A stretch of DNA of 64,000 bases from Pseudomonas urmiensis (GTDB taxonomy: Bacteria; Pseudomonadota; Gammaproteobacteria; Pseudomonadales; Pseudomonadaceae). The position numbers and the translations under genes are program-made. Shown in pieces: positions 8,752-17,581 of this stretch. Below the pieces are notes generated by a model, which saw nothing but the letters and a program-made list of their open reading frames with translations, was not told the DNA's origin and did not search any database. Position 1 is the first letter of the stretch; each line of letters starts with the position of its first letter. The stretch lies in the NCBI RefSeq assembly GCF_014268815.2, contig NZ_JABWRE020000001.1, positions 2,981,001 to 3,045,000 on the forward strand, in the 5' to 3' direction.

Positions 8752-9342
8752 ATGTCCGCCACTGCCAGCCATTACTCCAGCCCTCTGCTGCTCGCCCTGC
8801 GCGAGGGTACGCACACCTGCCACAAGCGCTTGGAAGCCCGCCTGCCGTTTTTTTCCGCTGACTTCGACCGAGCAGCCTATCGGCGCCTGATGCAGGCTTA
8901 TTTCGGCTTTCATGCGCCACTGGAAGCACTGCTCGGCGCTTATCAAGAATGCGAGCGGGTCAAGACCCCAACACTGGTCACCGACCTGCTGGCACTGGCG
9001 ATGACCCGCGCCGAGATCGACACCCTGCCGCTGTGTCGAGCGCTACCGCAAATCAGCGATCAAGCCAATGCCATGGGGGTGATGTATGTGGTTGAAGGCT
9101 CGACCCTCGGCGGCCAGGTACTCAAGCGGGCGATGACCGAACGCCTGGCCCTTGGCGCAGACAGCGGCGCAGGCTTTCTCGATGTCTACGGCCCACTGAC
9201 GGGCGCGCGCTGGCGCAGCTTCCTCGAACGGCTCGAGCAGGCGCCAAGTGGCGCCGAGGATCAAACGCGCACAGTGCAGGCGGCAATCGCCACCTTCGAG
9301 TGCTTCGAACAGTGGCTGGCGCAGCAAGGGGTGCTGCGCTAG
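8752..9342 (+). CDS. Biliverdin-producing heme oxygenase (BphO type)
   Basis: All-helical protein of 196 residues. The proximal histidine region reads G-T-H-T-C-H-K-R-L-E (about 19-28) and the distal helix contains V-V-E-G-S-T-L-G-G-Q (about 112-121), as in bacteriophytochrome-linked oxygenases. It opens heme to biliverdin, CO and iron. ATG 8752 has AAGAG upstream. No bacteriophytochrome gene follows in the window, so it may serve iron recovery or supply biliverdin to a distant phytochrome. Nearby iron-uptake genes fit either role. Confidence 0.82.
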   Translation: MSATASHYSSPLLLALREGTHTCHKRLEARLPFFSADFDRAAYRRLMQAYFGFHAPLEALLGAYQECERVKTPTLVTDLLALAMTRAEIDTLPLCRALPQISDQANAMGVMYVVEGSTLGGQVLKRAMTERLALGADSGAGFLDVYGPLTGARWRSFLERLEQAPSGAEDQTRTVQAAIATFECFEQWLAQQGVLR

Positions 9343-9426
9343 CGCCTGCAAAGCCAAGTGCCACTATTAATCAGCGACCCCTGCTCTCGTCCCTCATTTA
9401 ACCAATGACAACAGGGAAGACGAAGC

Positions 9427-10518
9427 ATGACCGATATGACGCGTCGCTCGTTGGTGGGCCTGGGCATGGCCCTACCGCTGCTCGGCCAAATGAGTTGGGC
9501 CGCACCACGTTCGCCAGGCACCCCTGCCGCCACCCGCCCGGTGCGCATCAACTTCAACGAAAGCCCATGGGGCCCGAGCAGCGCCGCGCGCCAGGCGATG
9601 CGCGAGGGCATCGAGCAATGCGGCCGCTATCCCTACGACGCGCAGTACCGCCTGATCGACCAATTCGCCGCGCAGAACGCTCTGCAGGCGGATCAGGTGC
9701 AAGTGTTCTGTGGCTCGAAGCTGGCGTTGCAACATGCGGTAATGGCCTTCACTGGCGCCAGCAGCCTGGTGGTGCCCGAGCCCTCCTACGAAGCCCCGGT
9801 CGAAGCGGCCTTGAGCCGCGGCACCGAGGTGCATCGGGTTGCCCTGGATCGGCATCATGCGCATGACATCCAAGCCATGCTGGCCGCCGACCAGGCGCCC
9901 GGGCTGATCTACCTGTGCAACCCCAACAACCCCACCGGAACCCTCACCCCGCGTCGCGACATCGAGCGCTTGCTGGCAAACAAGGCCAAGGGCAGCGTGG
10001 TGCTGGTCGATGAGGCGTACATTCACTTCAGCGATGCCCAAAGCTGCATCGACCTGGTCAAGGAGCACCCCGAGTTATTGGTCCTGCGGACGTTCTCCAA
10101 GCTCTACGGCATGGCCGGTGCACGCCTGGGGCTGGCCATCGGCCAGGCGTCTTTGTTGCAGCGCCTGGAAGTCTATGATGGCGAGAACGTCGCTGCGGCG
10201 CCTACCCTGCTCGGCGCGCTGGCCAGTTTGCACGACCGCCAACTGGTGCCTGAGCGCAAGGCCGAAAATGCCCGCCTGCGCGATGCCACCATCGCCTGGC
10301 TCAACCAGCGCGGCTGGCGCTGCACCGCTTCGCAAACCAACTGCTTCATGATCGACCTGCGGGGGCCGGGCAAGCCGGTGATCGAGGGTCTGGCCAAGGA
10401 GGGGGTATTGATTGGCAGGGTCTGGCCGAGTTGGCCGAACTGGGTGCGGGTCAGTGTCGGGAATGAGCAGGATATGCTCAGGTTCCGCGAGGCGTTTGCC
10501 AAGGTGACCGTCAGTTAA
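9427..10518 (+). CDS. Tat-exported PLP-dependent aminotransferase (HisC fold; PtaA candidate)
   Basis: Fold-type I aminotransferase of 363 residues resembling histidinol-phosphate aminotransferase, with N-P-N-N-P-T-G (about 161-167), V-D-E-A-Y and the PLP lysine K225 in F-S-K-L-Y-G. Unlike HisC it begins with a twin-arginine signal (T-R-R-S-L-V-G-L-G, residues 5-13) and a hydrophobic stretch ending at about A26, so it should be exported folded with cofactor to the periplasm. P. fluorescens PtaA is a periplasmic Tat aminotransferase that modifies the pyoverdine side-chain glutamate; this could be its equivalent. Adjacent iron-uptake genes support a siderophore role, but the identification is inferred. 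Confidence 0.75.
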   Translation: MTDMTRRSLVGLGMALPLLGQMSWAAPRSPGTPAATRPVRINFNESPWGPSSAARQAMREGIEQCGRYPYDAQYRLIDQFAAQNALQADQVQVFCGSKLALQHAVMAFTGASSLVVPEPSYEAPVEAALSRGTEVHRVALDRHHAHDIQAMLAADQAPGLIYLCNPNNPTGTLTPRRDIERLLANKAKGSVVLVDEAYIHFSDAQSCIDLVKEHPELLVLRTFSKLYGMAGARLGLAIGQASLLQRLEVYDGENVAAAPTLLGALASLHDRQLVPERKAENARLRDATIAWLNQRGWRCTASQTNCFMIDLRGPGKPVIEGLAKEGVLIGRVWPSWPNWVRVSVGNEQDMLRFREAFAKVTVS

Positions 10519-10630
10519 GACTCTGGCACTGGCGCTGCCCGCTGCGGCCCGCTCCCACAAGAATCACCGCTGAGATCTTGGGGGAGTGGGTTTACCCGCG
10601 CAGAGGCCGCCTGAGCTGAAAAAGCTTGGC

Positions 10631-10960
10631 TCATATCAACATCTGCAAACCACCCCACACCGGCACCGCCGCCACCAGCCCCACCGCCAGCTTGGGCCAA
10701 TAGGGCAACAGTATCACCAGCACCATCGCCGCCAGCGAAATCACCCCAAACCACGCCACCGGCCCCATCGCCCAGCCCCAGGCCTGGGCACACAACAGCA
10801 AGCTGATGGCCAAACCCAACCAGCCCGCTGCGCGCAGGGCCAGGCGCAGGCTGCGCGGGCAGGGTCGGTTCCACACCTGCTTGAAATGTCGCTCCAACCC
10901 CTGGCACAGCCCGAGCATGCCGGCATAGGCGAACAGCACACTGCCGATAATCATCGTCAT
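10631..10960 (-). CDS. DUF3325 family membrane protein
   Basis: Small inner-membrane protein of 109 residues with three hydrophobic helices and a basic cytoplasmic loop (about 23-45). DUF3325 genes are found next to PepSY and DUF3649 genes in pseudomonad iron-siderophore loci. It overlaps the preceding PepSY gene by four bases, so the two are translationally coupled. The biochemical role is not known; a structural partner of the PepSY reductase is a reasonable guess. Confidence 0.75.
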   Translation of the reverse strand: MTMIIGSVLFAYAGMLGLCQGLERHFKQVWNRPCPRSLRLALRAAGWLGLAISLLLCAQAWGWAMGPVAWFGVISLAAMVLVILLPYWPKLAVGLVAAVPVWGGLQMLI

Positions 10961-12480
10961 GCCTGAGCCTCCACCTGGCGCCTGGCCCTGACCGGCGCAG
11001 GCTTGGGATGAGCGACTCGCCAGGCTGCCAGGGCCAGGCCGAGGCCGAGCACCAGCCCCGTCACTTCGACGCCGATGCGCAGGCTATCCGCTGCGCCTGC
11101 CAGCATACCCAGCACGCCCAGTCCGGCGCACAGCAGCGCGCTCAGCGCCAGTTGCTCGATCCAGGCGCGTTTGGCCGGACGCACGCCGGCATGCAACAAC
11201 GCCAGCAACCATAGGCCGAAGAAGCTGCGCACTTCCCACGCTTCACGGTGCGCCAGCTCCGCCGGCAACAGGCGGCTAGCCCACAACAGGCCCACGCACG
11301 CCAGCAACAGCCCGGCAATGAAGCCGACGTTGCACACTTCAGCCACGCGATACCAGCGGCGCGCCGAGGCATCGGCATTGGCATTGGCGTACTTGCGCCC
11401 GCGTTTGACGCAGAACAGCACCAATCCGCTGGCAATCATCGCGCAGCTAACCAGCCCGCAGATGAAGTACAACCAGCGCATCGGGTAGCCGCCGAACTGG
11501 GCGAAATGCAGGCCGGCCATCACCCGCTGGGTCAGCGCTGCCGGGCGTAGCTCAGGGACATCACTGAGCAGCTTGCCGCTGACACCATCGAATACCATTG
11601 CGTTGCCCTTGGTCAGGGCGATGCGATTACCCAGCACCGGACGGATCTCGATGCGCGCACCTGCAGTATTGGGATTGCGAATGTTCAGCCCACCAATCGG
11701 CCCCAGGCGCGCTTGGGCCTGGGCCAGCAACGGCGCGACATCGACCAGTTCGCCCGGCTGCTTGGCCAGCCGGCGTGGTTGTTCCATGCGCGCATTGCCC
11801 TGGGCTTGGAAGTACGCCCGGGTATCACCCTCGAACAGCGCGTCCACGCCAGCCGGGATGTAGATCAGCATGAAAATCACCAGGCCGGTGTAGGTGATCA
11901 TCAAATGAAACGGCAGCAACAACACGGCGCTGGCATTGTGAAAATCCAGCCACGAGCGCTGGCCCTTGTCCGGGCGGAAGGTAAAGAACTCCTTGAAGAT
12001 CTTCTTGTGGATGACGATGCCGGTGATCAACCCGGCGAGCATCACCAGGGCCAATGCACCGACGACGAAGATGCCCCAGTTGCGCGGCAAATCCAGGGTG
12101 AAGTGAAAGCGGAAGAAGAAGTTGCCGCCGACGCTGTCGCGTACCGCAATCGGCTCGCCCGTCTGCGGATCGAGCTGCACGCCCACGCCATGTCGACGAT
12201 CGCCAGTAGACACCCTCAGCCCCGGAGCACGCTCGGTAGGCAGGCTGATGCCCCAGTTGCCGGCGTTCGGTTCATGAGTCTGCAGGTAGGCGATGGCGCG
12301 CGTCGCGGCATCGGCCTGGGACACCTCGGTGGCCGGGATTTCCGGCTGCATCCAGTGGTTGAGCTCCTTGTCGAACACCGCCAGGGTGCCGGTGACGAAG
12401 ATGGCGAACAACAGCCAGCCGAAGATCAGCCCGGCCCAGGTGTGCAGCCAGGCCATCGATTGGGTGAAGGTGTTTTTCAT
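10957..12480 (-). CDS. PepSY-associated membrane protein, putative periplasmic siderophore-iron reductase
   Basis: Protein of 507 residues with TM1 at about 10-35, a periplasmic PepSY region, two central helices, a second periplasmic region containing N-I-R-N-P-N, and several C-terminal helices. Histidines occur in membrane segments (W-L-H-T-W, H-N/H-L pairs), as in heme-containing PepSY_TM reductases such as FpvG that release iron from siderophores. ATG 12480 overlaps the DUF3649 stop as ATGA, which fixes the start. It is the middle gene of DUF3649-PepSY-DUF3325 behind a FepA-type receptor. The reductase role is inferred from the family. Confidence 0.82.
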   Translation of the reverse strand: MKNTFTQSMAWLHTWAGLIFGWLLFAIFVTGTLAVFDKELNHWMQPEIPATEVSQADAATRAIAYLQTHEPNAGNWGISLPTERAPGLRVSTGDRRHGVGVQLDPQTGEPIAVRDSVGGNFFFRFHFTLDLPRNWGIFVVGALALVMLAGLITGIVIHKKIFKEFFTFRPDKGQRSWLDFHNASAVLLLPFHLMITYTGLVIFMLIYIPAGVDALFEGDTRAYFQAQGNARMEQPRRLAKQPGELVDVAPLLAQAQARLGPIGGLNIRNPNTAGARIEIRPVLGNRIALTKGNAMVFDGVSGKLLSDVPELRPAALTQRVMAGLHFAQFGGYPMRWLYFICGLVSCAMIASGLVLFCVKRGRKYANANADASARRWYRVAEVCNVGFIAGLLLACVGLLWASRLLPAELAHREAWEVRSFFGLWLLALLHAGVRPAKRAWIEQLALSALLCAGLGVLGMLAGAADSLRIGVEVTGLVLGLGLALAAWRVAHPKPAPVRARRQVEAQA

Positions 12481-12764
12481 GCCAGCCACCCTAGTGCCTG
12501 TGGCCAGAAGCCGATCAGCATCAACGGCGCGGCCAGCGCCAATGGCACCCAGGCACGCAGCGCGTCACGGCTGGCGAAGGCCCAGAGGATTGCCAGGGTG
12601 TAGAAAATGAAGGCCGGGAGTGTGGCGACCAATACCGCGTCGGCAGGCGACAGCGGCAGGATCCGCGCCAGGCAGGCAGTAGCGGCGTAGCTGAAGGCAT
12701 AGCCGCCAAGCAGGGCTGCGGCGCTGCGCGAGAGGATGCGCAACCAGGCGGGGGATTCACTCAT
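12477..12764 (-). CDS. DUF3649 family membrane protein
   Basis: Protein of 95 residues with three hydrophobic helices (about 12-33, 42-62, 70-90). It is the first gene of the iron-linked trio and its stop overlaps the PepSY start (ATGA). AGAGGAAC precedes ATG 12764. It follows the TonB receptor on the same strand, separated by a REP-rich spacer, so it may be a separate or attenuated transcript. DUF3649 proteins have no demonstrated activity; the consistent company suggests help with siderophore-iron handling at the inner membrane. Confidence 0.75.
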   Translation of the reverse strand: MSESPAWLRILSRSAAALLGGYAFSYAATACLARILPLSPADAVLVATLPAFIFYTLAILWAFASRDALRAWVPLALAAPLMLIGFWPQALGWLA

Positions 12765-12803
12765 CAGAGGTTCCTCTTAAGCATGAGAGGGGCTGCCGTG
12801 CAG

Positions 12804-12898
12804 CCCAATCGCGAGACAAGCCCGCTCCCACGCCAGCCCGATAATTGCGGTTGGCATAAGAGCGGGCTTGCCCCGCGATTGGGCCGCAAGGCGGCCCC
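12804..12898. repeat. REP inverted pair plus GC hairpin
   Basis: Two inverted REP cores (from CCCAATCGCG at 12804 to CGCGATTGGG at 12883) are followed by the small hairpin GGGCCGC...GCGGCCC. The element lies just after the stop of the TonB receptor and before DUF3649, and could cause partial termination between receptor and reductase genes. Confidence 0.8.
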
Positions 12899-12910
12899 CG
12901 TTAGCGATGA

Positions 12911-15151
12911 TCAGAACGAGATGTTCAGCGAGGCAAACAGCGCACGCCCCGGCTGGTTGTAAGTATTGGCCCCCGAACTGCTGGCATTGCCGCCGCGCAG
13001 GATCTGCTTGTCGAAGACGTTGTTCACCCCAACCCGCACGTCATAGTTCTGGTTGAACTTGTACCCGGTGCTGATATCCACCAGGCCGTAGGCTTCGACG
13101 TCCTGCTGGGCGTCCTGGTCGTAGCTCTGCTGGGTGCGGTAGTTGTAGGTCGGCGACTTCTGCTTGCCGAAATAGGTGCCGGCGACCTGGAACGACAGCT
13201 TGTCGGTTGCACGCCAGTCCAGGGTGGTGTTGACGGTGTACTCAGGAATCACCGACAGCGGCTCACCGGTTTCGCGGTTGTCGTTGTCGAGCATCCAGGT
13301 CAGGTTGGTGTTCCAGTCCAGACTTGGGGTCAACTCCATGAAGAAGTTGCCTTCGATGCCTTCGACCCGCGCTTCACCGGCGTTTTCGAACTGGGTCACG
13401 CGGCGGCCGTTGTTGATGGCGTAGAGCACATCGGTGCCGCCGATGATCTTGTTCTTGTAATCGTTGCGGAAGTAGGTCGCGCTGGTACGCCAGGTGCCAC
13501 GGTCGTAGAGCAGGCCGATTTCCTTGTTGACGCTGATCTCCGGCTCGAGGTCGGCGTTACCCTGCAGGTAGCAACCTCCGGAGTTGGTCTGCTGCACGCT
13601 GCACCCTTGACCACGGCTGTAGAGCAGGTAGTTGGGGTTGTACTGGTACAGGTTCGGCGTCTTGTAGGCCCGGGCGATGCCGCCTTTGACGGTCAGGTGA
13701 TCGGTCAACTTGTGCGACAGGTTCAGGCTTGGGCTCAGGTTGTCACCGAACTCCTCGTGGTGATCCAGACGCAGGCCCGGGGTGACGGTGGAGTCGCCGA
13801 CGATGATGTTGTCCTCGACAAACAGCGCATAGCTCTTGGCCGACATCTTCGAGTCGCTACGGTCAAAGCCATTGATGACGTTGTTGCCGTTACCGCTCGG
13901 ATCGAAGCTCTGCGGCCGGAACGAGCCCTGGTCATTGAGGGTTTCGTAGAGGTATTCGCCGCCCAGGGTCAGCACGTGCTCGGTGCTACCCATGGCAAAC
14001 GGCAGGTTCACTTCGCTGCTCAGGCGGGTGTTGCGCAGTCGCGACATGGCCGCGCCGCTGTCATTGATCGCACCTTCCGGGCCGCCGGCCAGGCCTTCGT
14101 TCAGGCGCCAGTTACGGACGTACTCGTAGGCCAGCACGGTCTTGCTGGTACCCCAACTGAAGTCGCCCAGGTGGGTCAGGTCGTAGGTATTGCGCTGCAT
14201 CACGTTGGTCTCATGACCATACAAGTCGGCGATCAGTTCAGGGTTGCCACCACCGTTGCTGTTCATGGTGTCGCCAGCGTAGATGTTGCCCTGGCGGCTG
14301 TAGCCGGCGCTCATTTCCACGCGGTGCTCATCGTTGAGCTTCCAGCTCAGCAGGCCATTGATGTCCTTGTTGCGCACGCCTTCGCGGCCGGCAACCGTCG
14401 AACTGCCAGCATGATCGGCGTTGATGTCCAGGTCATCGGCGTCGGTCTTGGCCAAGCCGCCGTAGACCCGGAAGCCGAGGTTATCGGTCAGTCCGCCACT
14501 GAGGTTGAAGTTGGTCCGGCGGCTGACGCCCTCGGCGCTGTCTTCAGGCATCTGGGTGTAGAAGTTGACGCTGCCCTTGAGCTCGTCGGTGGGACGCTTG
14601 GTGATGATGTTGACCACCCCGCCCATGGCCCCCGAACCATAACGCGCCGCTGCCGGCCCCCGCAGGATCTCGATGCGCTCGACCGCCTCGGCCGGTACCC
14701 AGTTGGTTTCACCGCGGGTGTCACGATCGCCGTTCCACCCGTAGCGCACTGCGTTGCGGGCGTTGGAGGGCTTGCCGTCGATCAGGATCAGGGTGTTTTC
14801 CGGGCCCATGCCGCGCAGGTCGATCTGGCGGTTGTTACCGCGCGCACCGCTGGCGCTGTTGCCGGTCAGGTTGACCCCTGGCTCGCGGCGAATGATGTCG
14901 GACAGGTCATTGGCGGGCGGGCGACGCTTGATGTCTTCTTCAGTGATGATCGACGACCCCAGGGCCTGGCGGGCCTCACGCTCGGCGGTTACCAGAGTGT
15001 CCTGGATCACCAGCGCATTGCTGTCTACTGGCACTTCCAGCACCTCGGCAGACTGCTGCTCCTGGGCGTTGGCCGCAGTCGCAAGCATGACCGGCGAGGC
15101 CAGCGCTACGAAGGCTAGGGCCAGGCCGTTGGGTGAGGTTCTGGATTGCAT
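12911..15151 (-). CDS. FepA/PfeA-type TonB-dependent catecholate siderophore receptor
   Basis: Outer-membrane receptor of 746 residues with a signal peptide (about 1-28, ending A-N-A-Q-E). A TonB-box region and plug domain (about 50-190) contain R-Y-G-W-N-G-D-R-D-T-R-G and L-R-G-P-A-A-A-R-Y-G-S-G, near-diagnostic for the FepA family. The 22-strand barrel ends with an aromatic C-terminal residue (F). Enterobactin-like ferric catecholates are the expected ligand. ATG 15151 has AGGAG eight bases upstream. A Fur-like box lies at 15260-15274. No siderophore biosynthesis genes are adjacent, so it may take up xenosiderophores. Confidence 0.9.
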   Translation of the reverse strand: MQSRTSPNGLALAFVALASPVMLATAANAQEQQSAEVLEVPVDSNALVIQDTLVTAEREARQALGSSIITEEDIKRRPPANDLSDIIRREPGVNLTGNSASGARGNNRQIDLRGMGPENTLILIDGKPSNARNAVRYGWNGDRDTRGETNWVPAEAVERIEILRGPAAARYGSGAMGGVVNIITKRPTDELKGSVNFYTQMPEDSAEGVSRRTNFNLSGGLTDNLGFRVYGGLAKTDADDLDINADHAGSSTVAGREGVRNKDINGLLSWKLNDEHRVEMSAGYSRQGNIYAGDTMNSNGGGNPELIADLYGHETNVMQRNTYDLTHLGDFSWGTSKTVLAYEYVRNWRLNEGLAGGPEGAINDSGAAMSRLRNTRLSSEVNLPFAMGSTEHVLTLGGEYLYETLNDQGSFRPQSFDPSGNGNNVINGFDRSDSKMSAKSYALFVEDNIIVGDSTVTPGLRLDHHEEFGDNLSPSLNLSHKLTDHLTVKGGIARAYKTPNLYQYNPNYLLYSRGQGCSVQQTNSGGCYLQGNADLEPEISVNKEIGLLYDRGTWRTSATYFRNDYKNKIIGGTDVLYAINNGRRVTQFENAGEARVEGIEGNFFMELTPSLDWNTNLTWMLDNDNRETGEPLSVIPEYTVNTTLDWRATDKLSFQVAGTYFGKQKSPTYNYRTQQSYDQDAQQDVEAYGLVDISTGYKFNQNYDVRVGVNNVFDKQILRGGNASSSGANTYNQPGRALFASLNISF

Positions 15152-15259
15152 CGACACATCTCCTGATTCATGGACGAAGGCCACGCCCAGCACCAGGAAA
15201 CCGGAAGACTCACGCCCACCGGCCTCACAAGCAAGCTTGGGGGCCAATGGGACGGTGAA

Positions 15260-15274
15260 TATAATGATTCTCAA
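15260..15274 (-). promoter_or_regulatory. Fur-box-like site upstream of the siderophore receptor
   Basis: TATAATGATTCTCAA matches most of the 7-1-7 Fur model (tgATAATnATTaTCa) and lies about 110 bases upstream of the receptor start. Iron repression of the receptor is expected. Confidence 0.6.
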
Positions 15275-15361
15275 ATAGGTTTAAATCTTATTTACGAAAT
15301 TTACAGATTGCGCGGGGAACTTTGCTTGCCTTCCTCGCGCGACGTAGCCAGCACAAGACCC

Positions 15362-15391
15362 TTGCTGATAGCAGCAAGGCCTGACTAATAT
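15362..15391 (+). promoter_or_regulatory. Sigma70-like promoter of arsR
   Basis: TTGCTG (15362-15367) and TAATAT (15386-15391) are separated by 18 bases, which would start transcription near 15398 and give a short leader of about 30 bases without a clear Shine-Dalgarno sequence. Confidence 0.5.
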
Positions 15392-15423
15392 ATGCAAATC
15401 CGTATATTCGAATTTACATATAT
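15388..15423. promoter_or_regulatory. ArsR operator, 12-base inverted repeat
   Basis: Arms ATATATGCAAAT (15388-15399) and ATTTACATATAT (15412-15423) match as inverted repeats at 11 of 12 positions with a 12-base spacer. The site overlaps the -10 and ends four bases before the arsR ATG, a fitting place for ArsR autorepression. Confidence 0.7.
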
Positions 15424-15427
15424 ACCT

Positions 15428-15778
15428 ATGACTAGCCTCACGCCTCCCGAGCTCTTCAAGTCCCTCGCCGACGAGACGCGCACTCGCGCCACCCTGCTGA
15501 TTGTCGAGCAAGGCGAGCTGTGCGTCTGCGAGCTGATGTGCGCGCTGAACGACAGCCAGCCCAAGATCAGCCGCCACCTGGCGCAGCTGCGCAGTGCCGG
15601 TATCCTGCTCGACCGTCGCCAAGGGCAATGGGTGTACTACCGCCTCAACCCTGCGCTGCCGGCCTGGGTCCATACCGTGCTGAGCACCACCTTGCACGCC
15701 AACAGCGCCTGGCTCGAAGCCGACAGCGCCCGCCTGCAGACCATGGCTGGCCGCCCCGCGCGCGCCACCTGCTGCTAA
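15428..15778 (+). CDS. arsR: ArsR-family arsenic-responsive repressor
   Basis: Winged-helix repressor of 116 residues. The As(III)-binding pair is in E-L-C-V-C-E-L (cysteines about 32 and 34), followed by the recognition helix region Q-P-K-I-S-R-H-L. A terminal Cys-Cys pair (115-116) could add a further thiol ligand. ATG 15428 lies directly behind the operator with no obvious ribosome site; an in-frame ATG at 15392 lies within the operator and is unlikely. It is the first gene of arsRBCH. Binding of arsenite releases it from DNA and derepresses the operon. Confidence 0.92.
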   Translation: MTSLTPPELFKSLADETRTRATLLIVEQGELCVCELMCALNDSQPKISRHLAQLRSAGILLDRRQGQWVYYRLNPALPAWVHTVLSTTLHANSAWLEADSARLQTMAGRPARATCC

Positions 15779-15799
15779 TGCCACGCCGAGCCTAATGCC

Positions 15800-17083
15800 A
15801 TGCTGATAGCCGCCGCCGTCTTCGTGTTCACCCTGATCCTGGTCATCTGGCAGCCCAAAGGCCTGGGCGTTGGCTGGAGCGCCAGCATCGGCGCCCTGCT
15901 CGCCTTGCTTATGGGGGCAGTGTCGCTGCACGACATCCCCGCCGTGTGGGCGATCATCTGGAACGCCACCGCTACCTTTATCGCCATCATCATCGTCAGC
16001 CTGCTGCTGGATGAGGCTGGCTTCTTCGAATGGGCGGCGCTGCATGTGGCCCGCTGGGCTCGCGGAGATGGCCGGCGCTTGTTCGCCTTCATCGTGCTGC
16101 TCGGCGCGGCGGTCTCGGCACTGTTCGCCAACGATGGCGCGGCGTTGATCCTCACGCCAATCGTGATGTCGATGCTGATCGCCCTGCGCTTCTCGCCTGC
16201 TGCGACCCTGGCCTTCGTCATGGCCGCAGGCTTTATCGCCGACACTGCCAGCTTGCCGCTGGTGGTGTCGAACCTGGTCAACATCGTCTCGGCGGATTAC
16301 TTCAACATCGGTTTCAACCAGTACGCGGCAGTGATGCTGCCGGTGAACCTGGCGGCGGTGGCGGCAACCTTGCTGGTACTGCTCTGGTACTTTCGCCGCG
16401 ACATTCCGGCGCACTACGCACTGGACGAATTGAAAGACCCTGCCCTGGCCATCCGCGACCGAGCGACCTTCCGGGTGGGCTGGGTGGTACTGGTCGGCCT
16501 GCTCGCGGGTCTGTTCATCCTTGAGCCGCTGGGCATCCCGGTCAGCGTCGTGGCCGGGGTCTGCGCGGCAGTGCTGTTCGCCGTCGCCGCCCGCGGCCAT
16601 GTGATCTCCACTCGCCGGGTACTGCGCGAAGCACCCTGGCAGATCGTGGTGTTCTCACTGGGCATGTACCTGGTGGTCTATGGCCTGAGGAATGCCGGGC
16701 TGACCGACGCCCTGGCCCGCGTCCTCGATGCTCTGGCCGGACATGGCCTGTGGGCCGCGACCCTGGGCACCGGGCTGATTTCGGCGGTGCTCTCGTCGGT
16801 GATGAACAACCTGCCCAGCGTGCTGATCGGCGCCCTGTCGATTCATGCCAGCGACGCCCACGGGGTGGTGCGCGAGGCGATGATCTACGCCAACGTCATC
16901 GGCTGCGACCTGGGACCGAAGATCACCCCCATCGGCAGCCTGGCCACCCTGCTCTGGCTACACGTGCTGGCCCGTAAAGGCGTGCGTATCACCTGGGGTT
17001 ACTACTTCAAGGTCGGCCTGTTGCTGACCCTGCCCGTCCTGCTTATCACCCTTTCGGCCCTGGCCTTGCGCCTGAGCGTCTGA
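15800..17083 (+). CDS. arsB: ArsB arsenite/antimonite efflux permease
   Basis: Inner-membrane transporter of 427 residues with about twelve hydrophobic helices in the ion-transporter superfamily fold. The conserved [10 protein letters not shown] segment (about 113-122) and the C-terminal M-N-N-L-P-S region are typical of ArsB. It exports As(III)/Sb(III) using the proton gradient, or ATP if an ArsA were present; none is encoded here. It starts 21 bases after arsR and ends 15 bases before arsC, within one operon. Confidence 0.93.
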   Translation: MLIAAAVFVFTLILVIWQPKGLGVGWSASIGALLALLMGAVSLHDIPAVWAIIWNATATFIAIIIVSLLLDEAGFFEWAALHVARWARGDGRRLFAFIVLLGAAVSALFANDGAALILTPIVMSMLIALRFSPAATLAFVMAAGFIADTASLPLVVSNLVNIVSADYFNIGFNQYAAVMLPVNLAAVAATLLVLLWYFRRDIPAHYALDELKDPALAIRDRATFRVGWVVLVGLLAGLFILEPLGIPVSVVAGVCAAVLFAVAARGHVISTRRVLREAPWQIVVFSLGMYLVVYGLRNAGLTDALARVLDALAGHGLWAATLGTGLISAVLSSVMNNLPSVLIGALSIHASDAHGVVREAMIYANVIGCDLGPKITPIGSLATLLWLHVLARKGVRITWGYYFKVGLLLTLPVLLITLSALALRLSV

Positions 17084-17098
17084 TCACTGGAGTCCCGC

Positions 17099-17569
17099 AT
17101 GCGTATCTTGTTCATGTGCACGGCCAACAGCTGCCGCAGCATTCTTTCCGAAGCCCTGTTCAATCACCTGGCGCCACAGGGTTTTAGCGCCGTGAGCGCC
17201 GGCAGTTTTCCCAAGGGCGAGGTGCTGCCACGTAGCCTGTTCACCCTGGAGCAGGCCGGTATCGCCACTGCCGGCCTGGCCAGCAAAGGCAACGAGGCGT
17301 TTGCCGACAATCCACCGGATATCGTCATCACCGTCTGCGACAAGGCCGCCGATGAAACCTGCCCGGTGTACTTCGGCCCTGCCCTCAAAGCGCATTGGGG
17401 GCTGCAAGATCCTTCCGAGGTGCAAGGCGACGAGGCGACCATCGACGCCGCCTTCCGCGCCACCCTGGCGCGCATCGAGACGCGCTGCCGCGCCTTCCTC
17501 GCCCTGCCTTTCGCCCAGCTCGACCCTGCTGCGCTCAAGGCTGAACTGCAACGCATTGGCACACTTTGA
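17099..17569 (+). CDS. arsC: ArsC arsenate reductase, thioredoxin-coupled type
   Basis: Low-molecular-weight tyrosine-phosphatase-fold protein of 156 residues. The C-X5-R loop is C7-T-A-N-S-C12-R13, and the redox pair is C80 and C88, the arrangement of the S. aureus pI258-type enzyme that uses thioredoxin. It reduces arsenate to arsenite for ArsB export. Third gene of arsRBCH. ATG 17099 follows CTGGAGTCCC. Confidence 0.93.
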   Translation: MRILFMCTANSCRSILSEALFNHLAPQGFSAVSAGSFPKGEVLPRSLFTLEQAGIATAGLASKGNEAFADNPPDIVITVCDKAADETCPVYFGPALKAHWGLQDPSEVQGDEATIDAAFRATLARIETRCRAFLALPFAQLDPAALKAELQRIGTL

Positions 17570-17581
17570 TCTGGAGGCCCG

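Noticed and set aside
13607..15118. 503-codon open frame antisense to the siderophore receptor
   Set aside because: Composition reflects the complementary strand of a conserved gene; no domain and no start signal.
12477..15151. Siderophore biosynthesis or ECF sigma/anti-sigma genes beside the receptor
   Set aside because: Looked for and not found; the receptor cluster holds only receptor, DUF3649, PepSY and DUF3325.
15281..16600. 439-codon open frame antisense to arsB
   Set aside because: Low-complexity H/G/Q-rich translation typical of shadow frames; ArsB is clear on the other strand.
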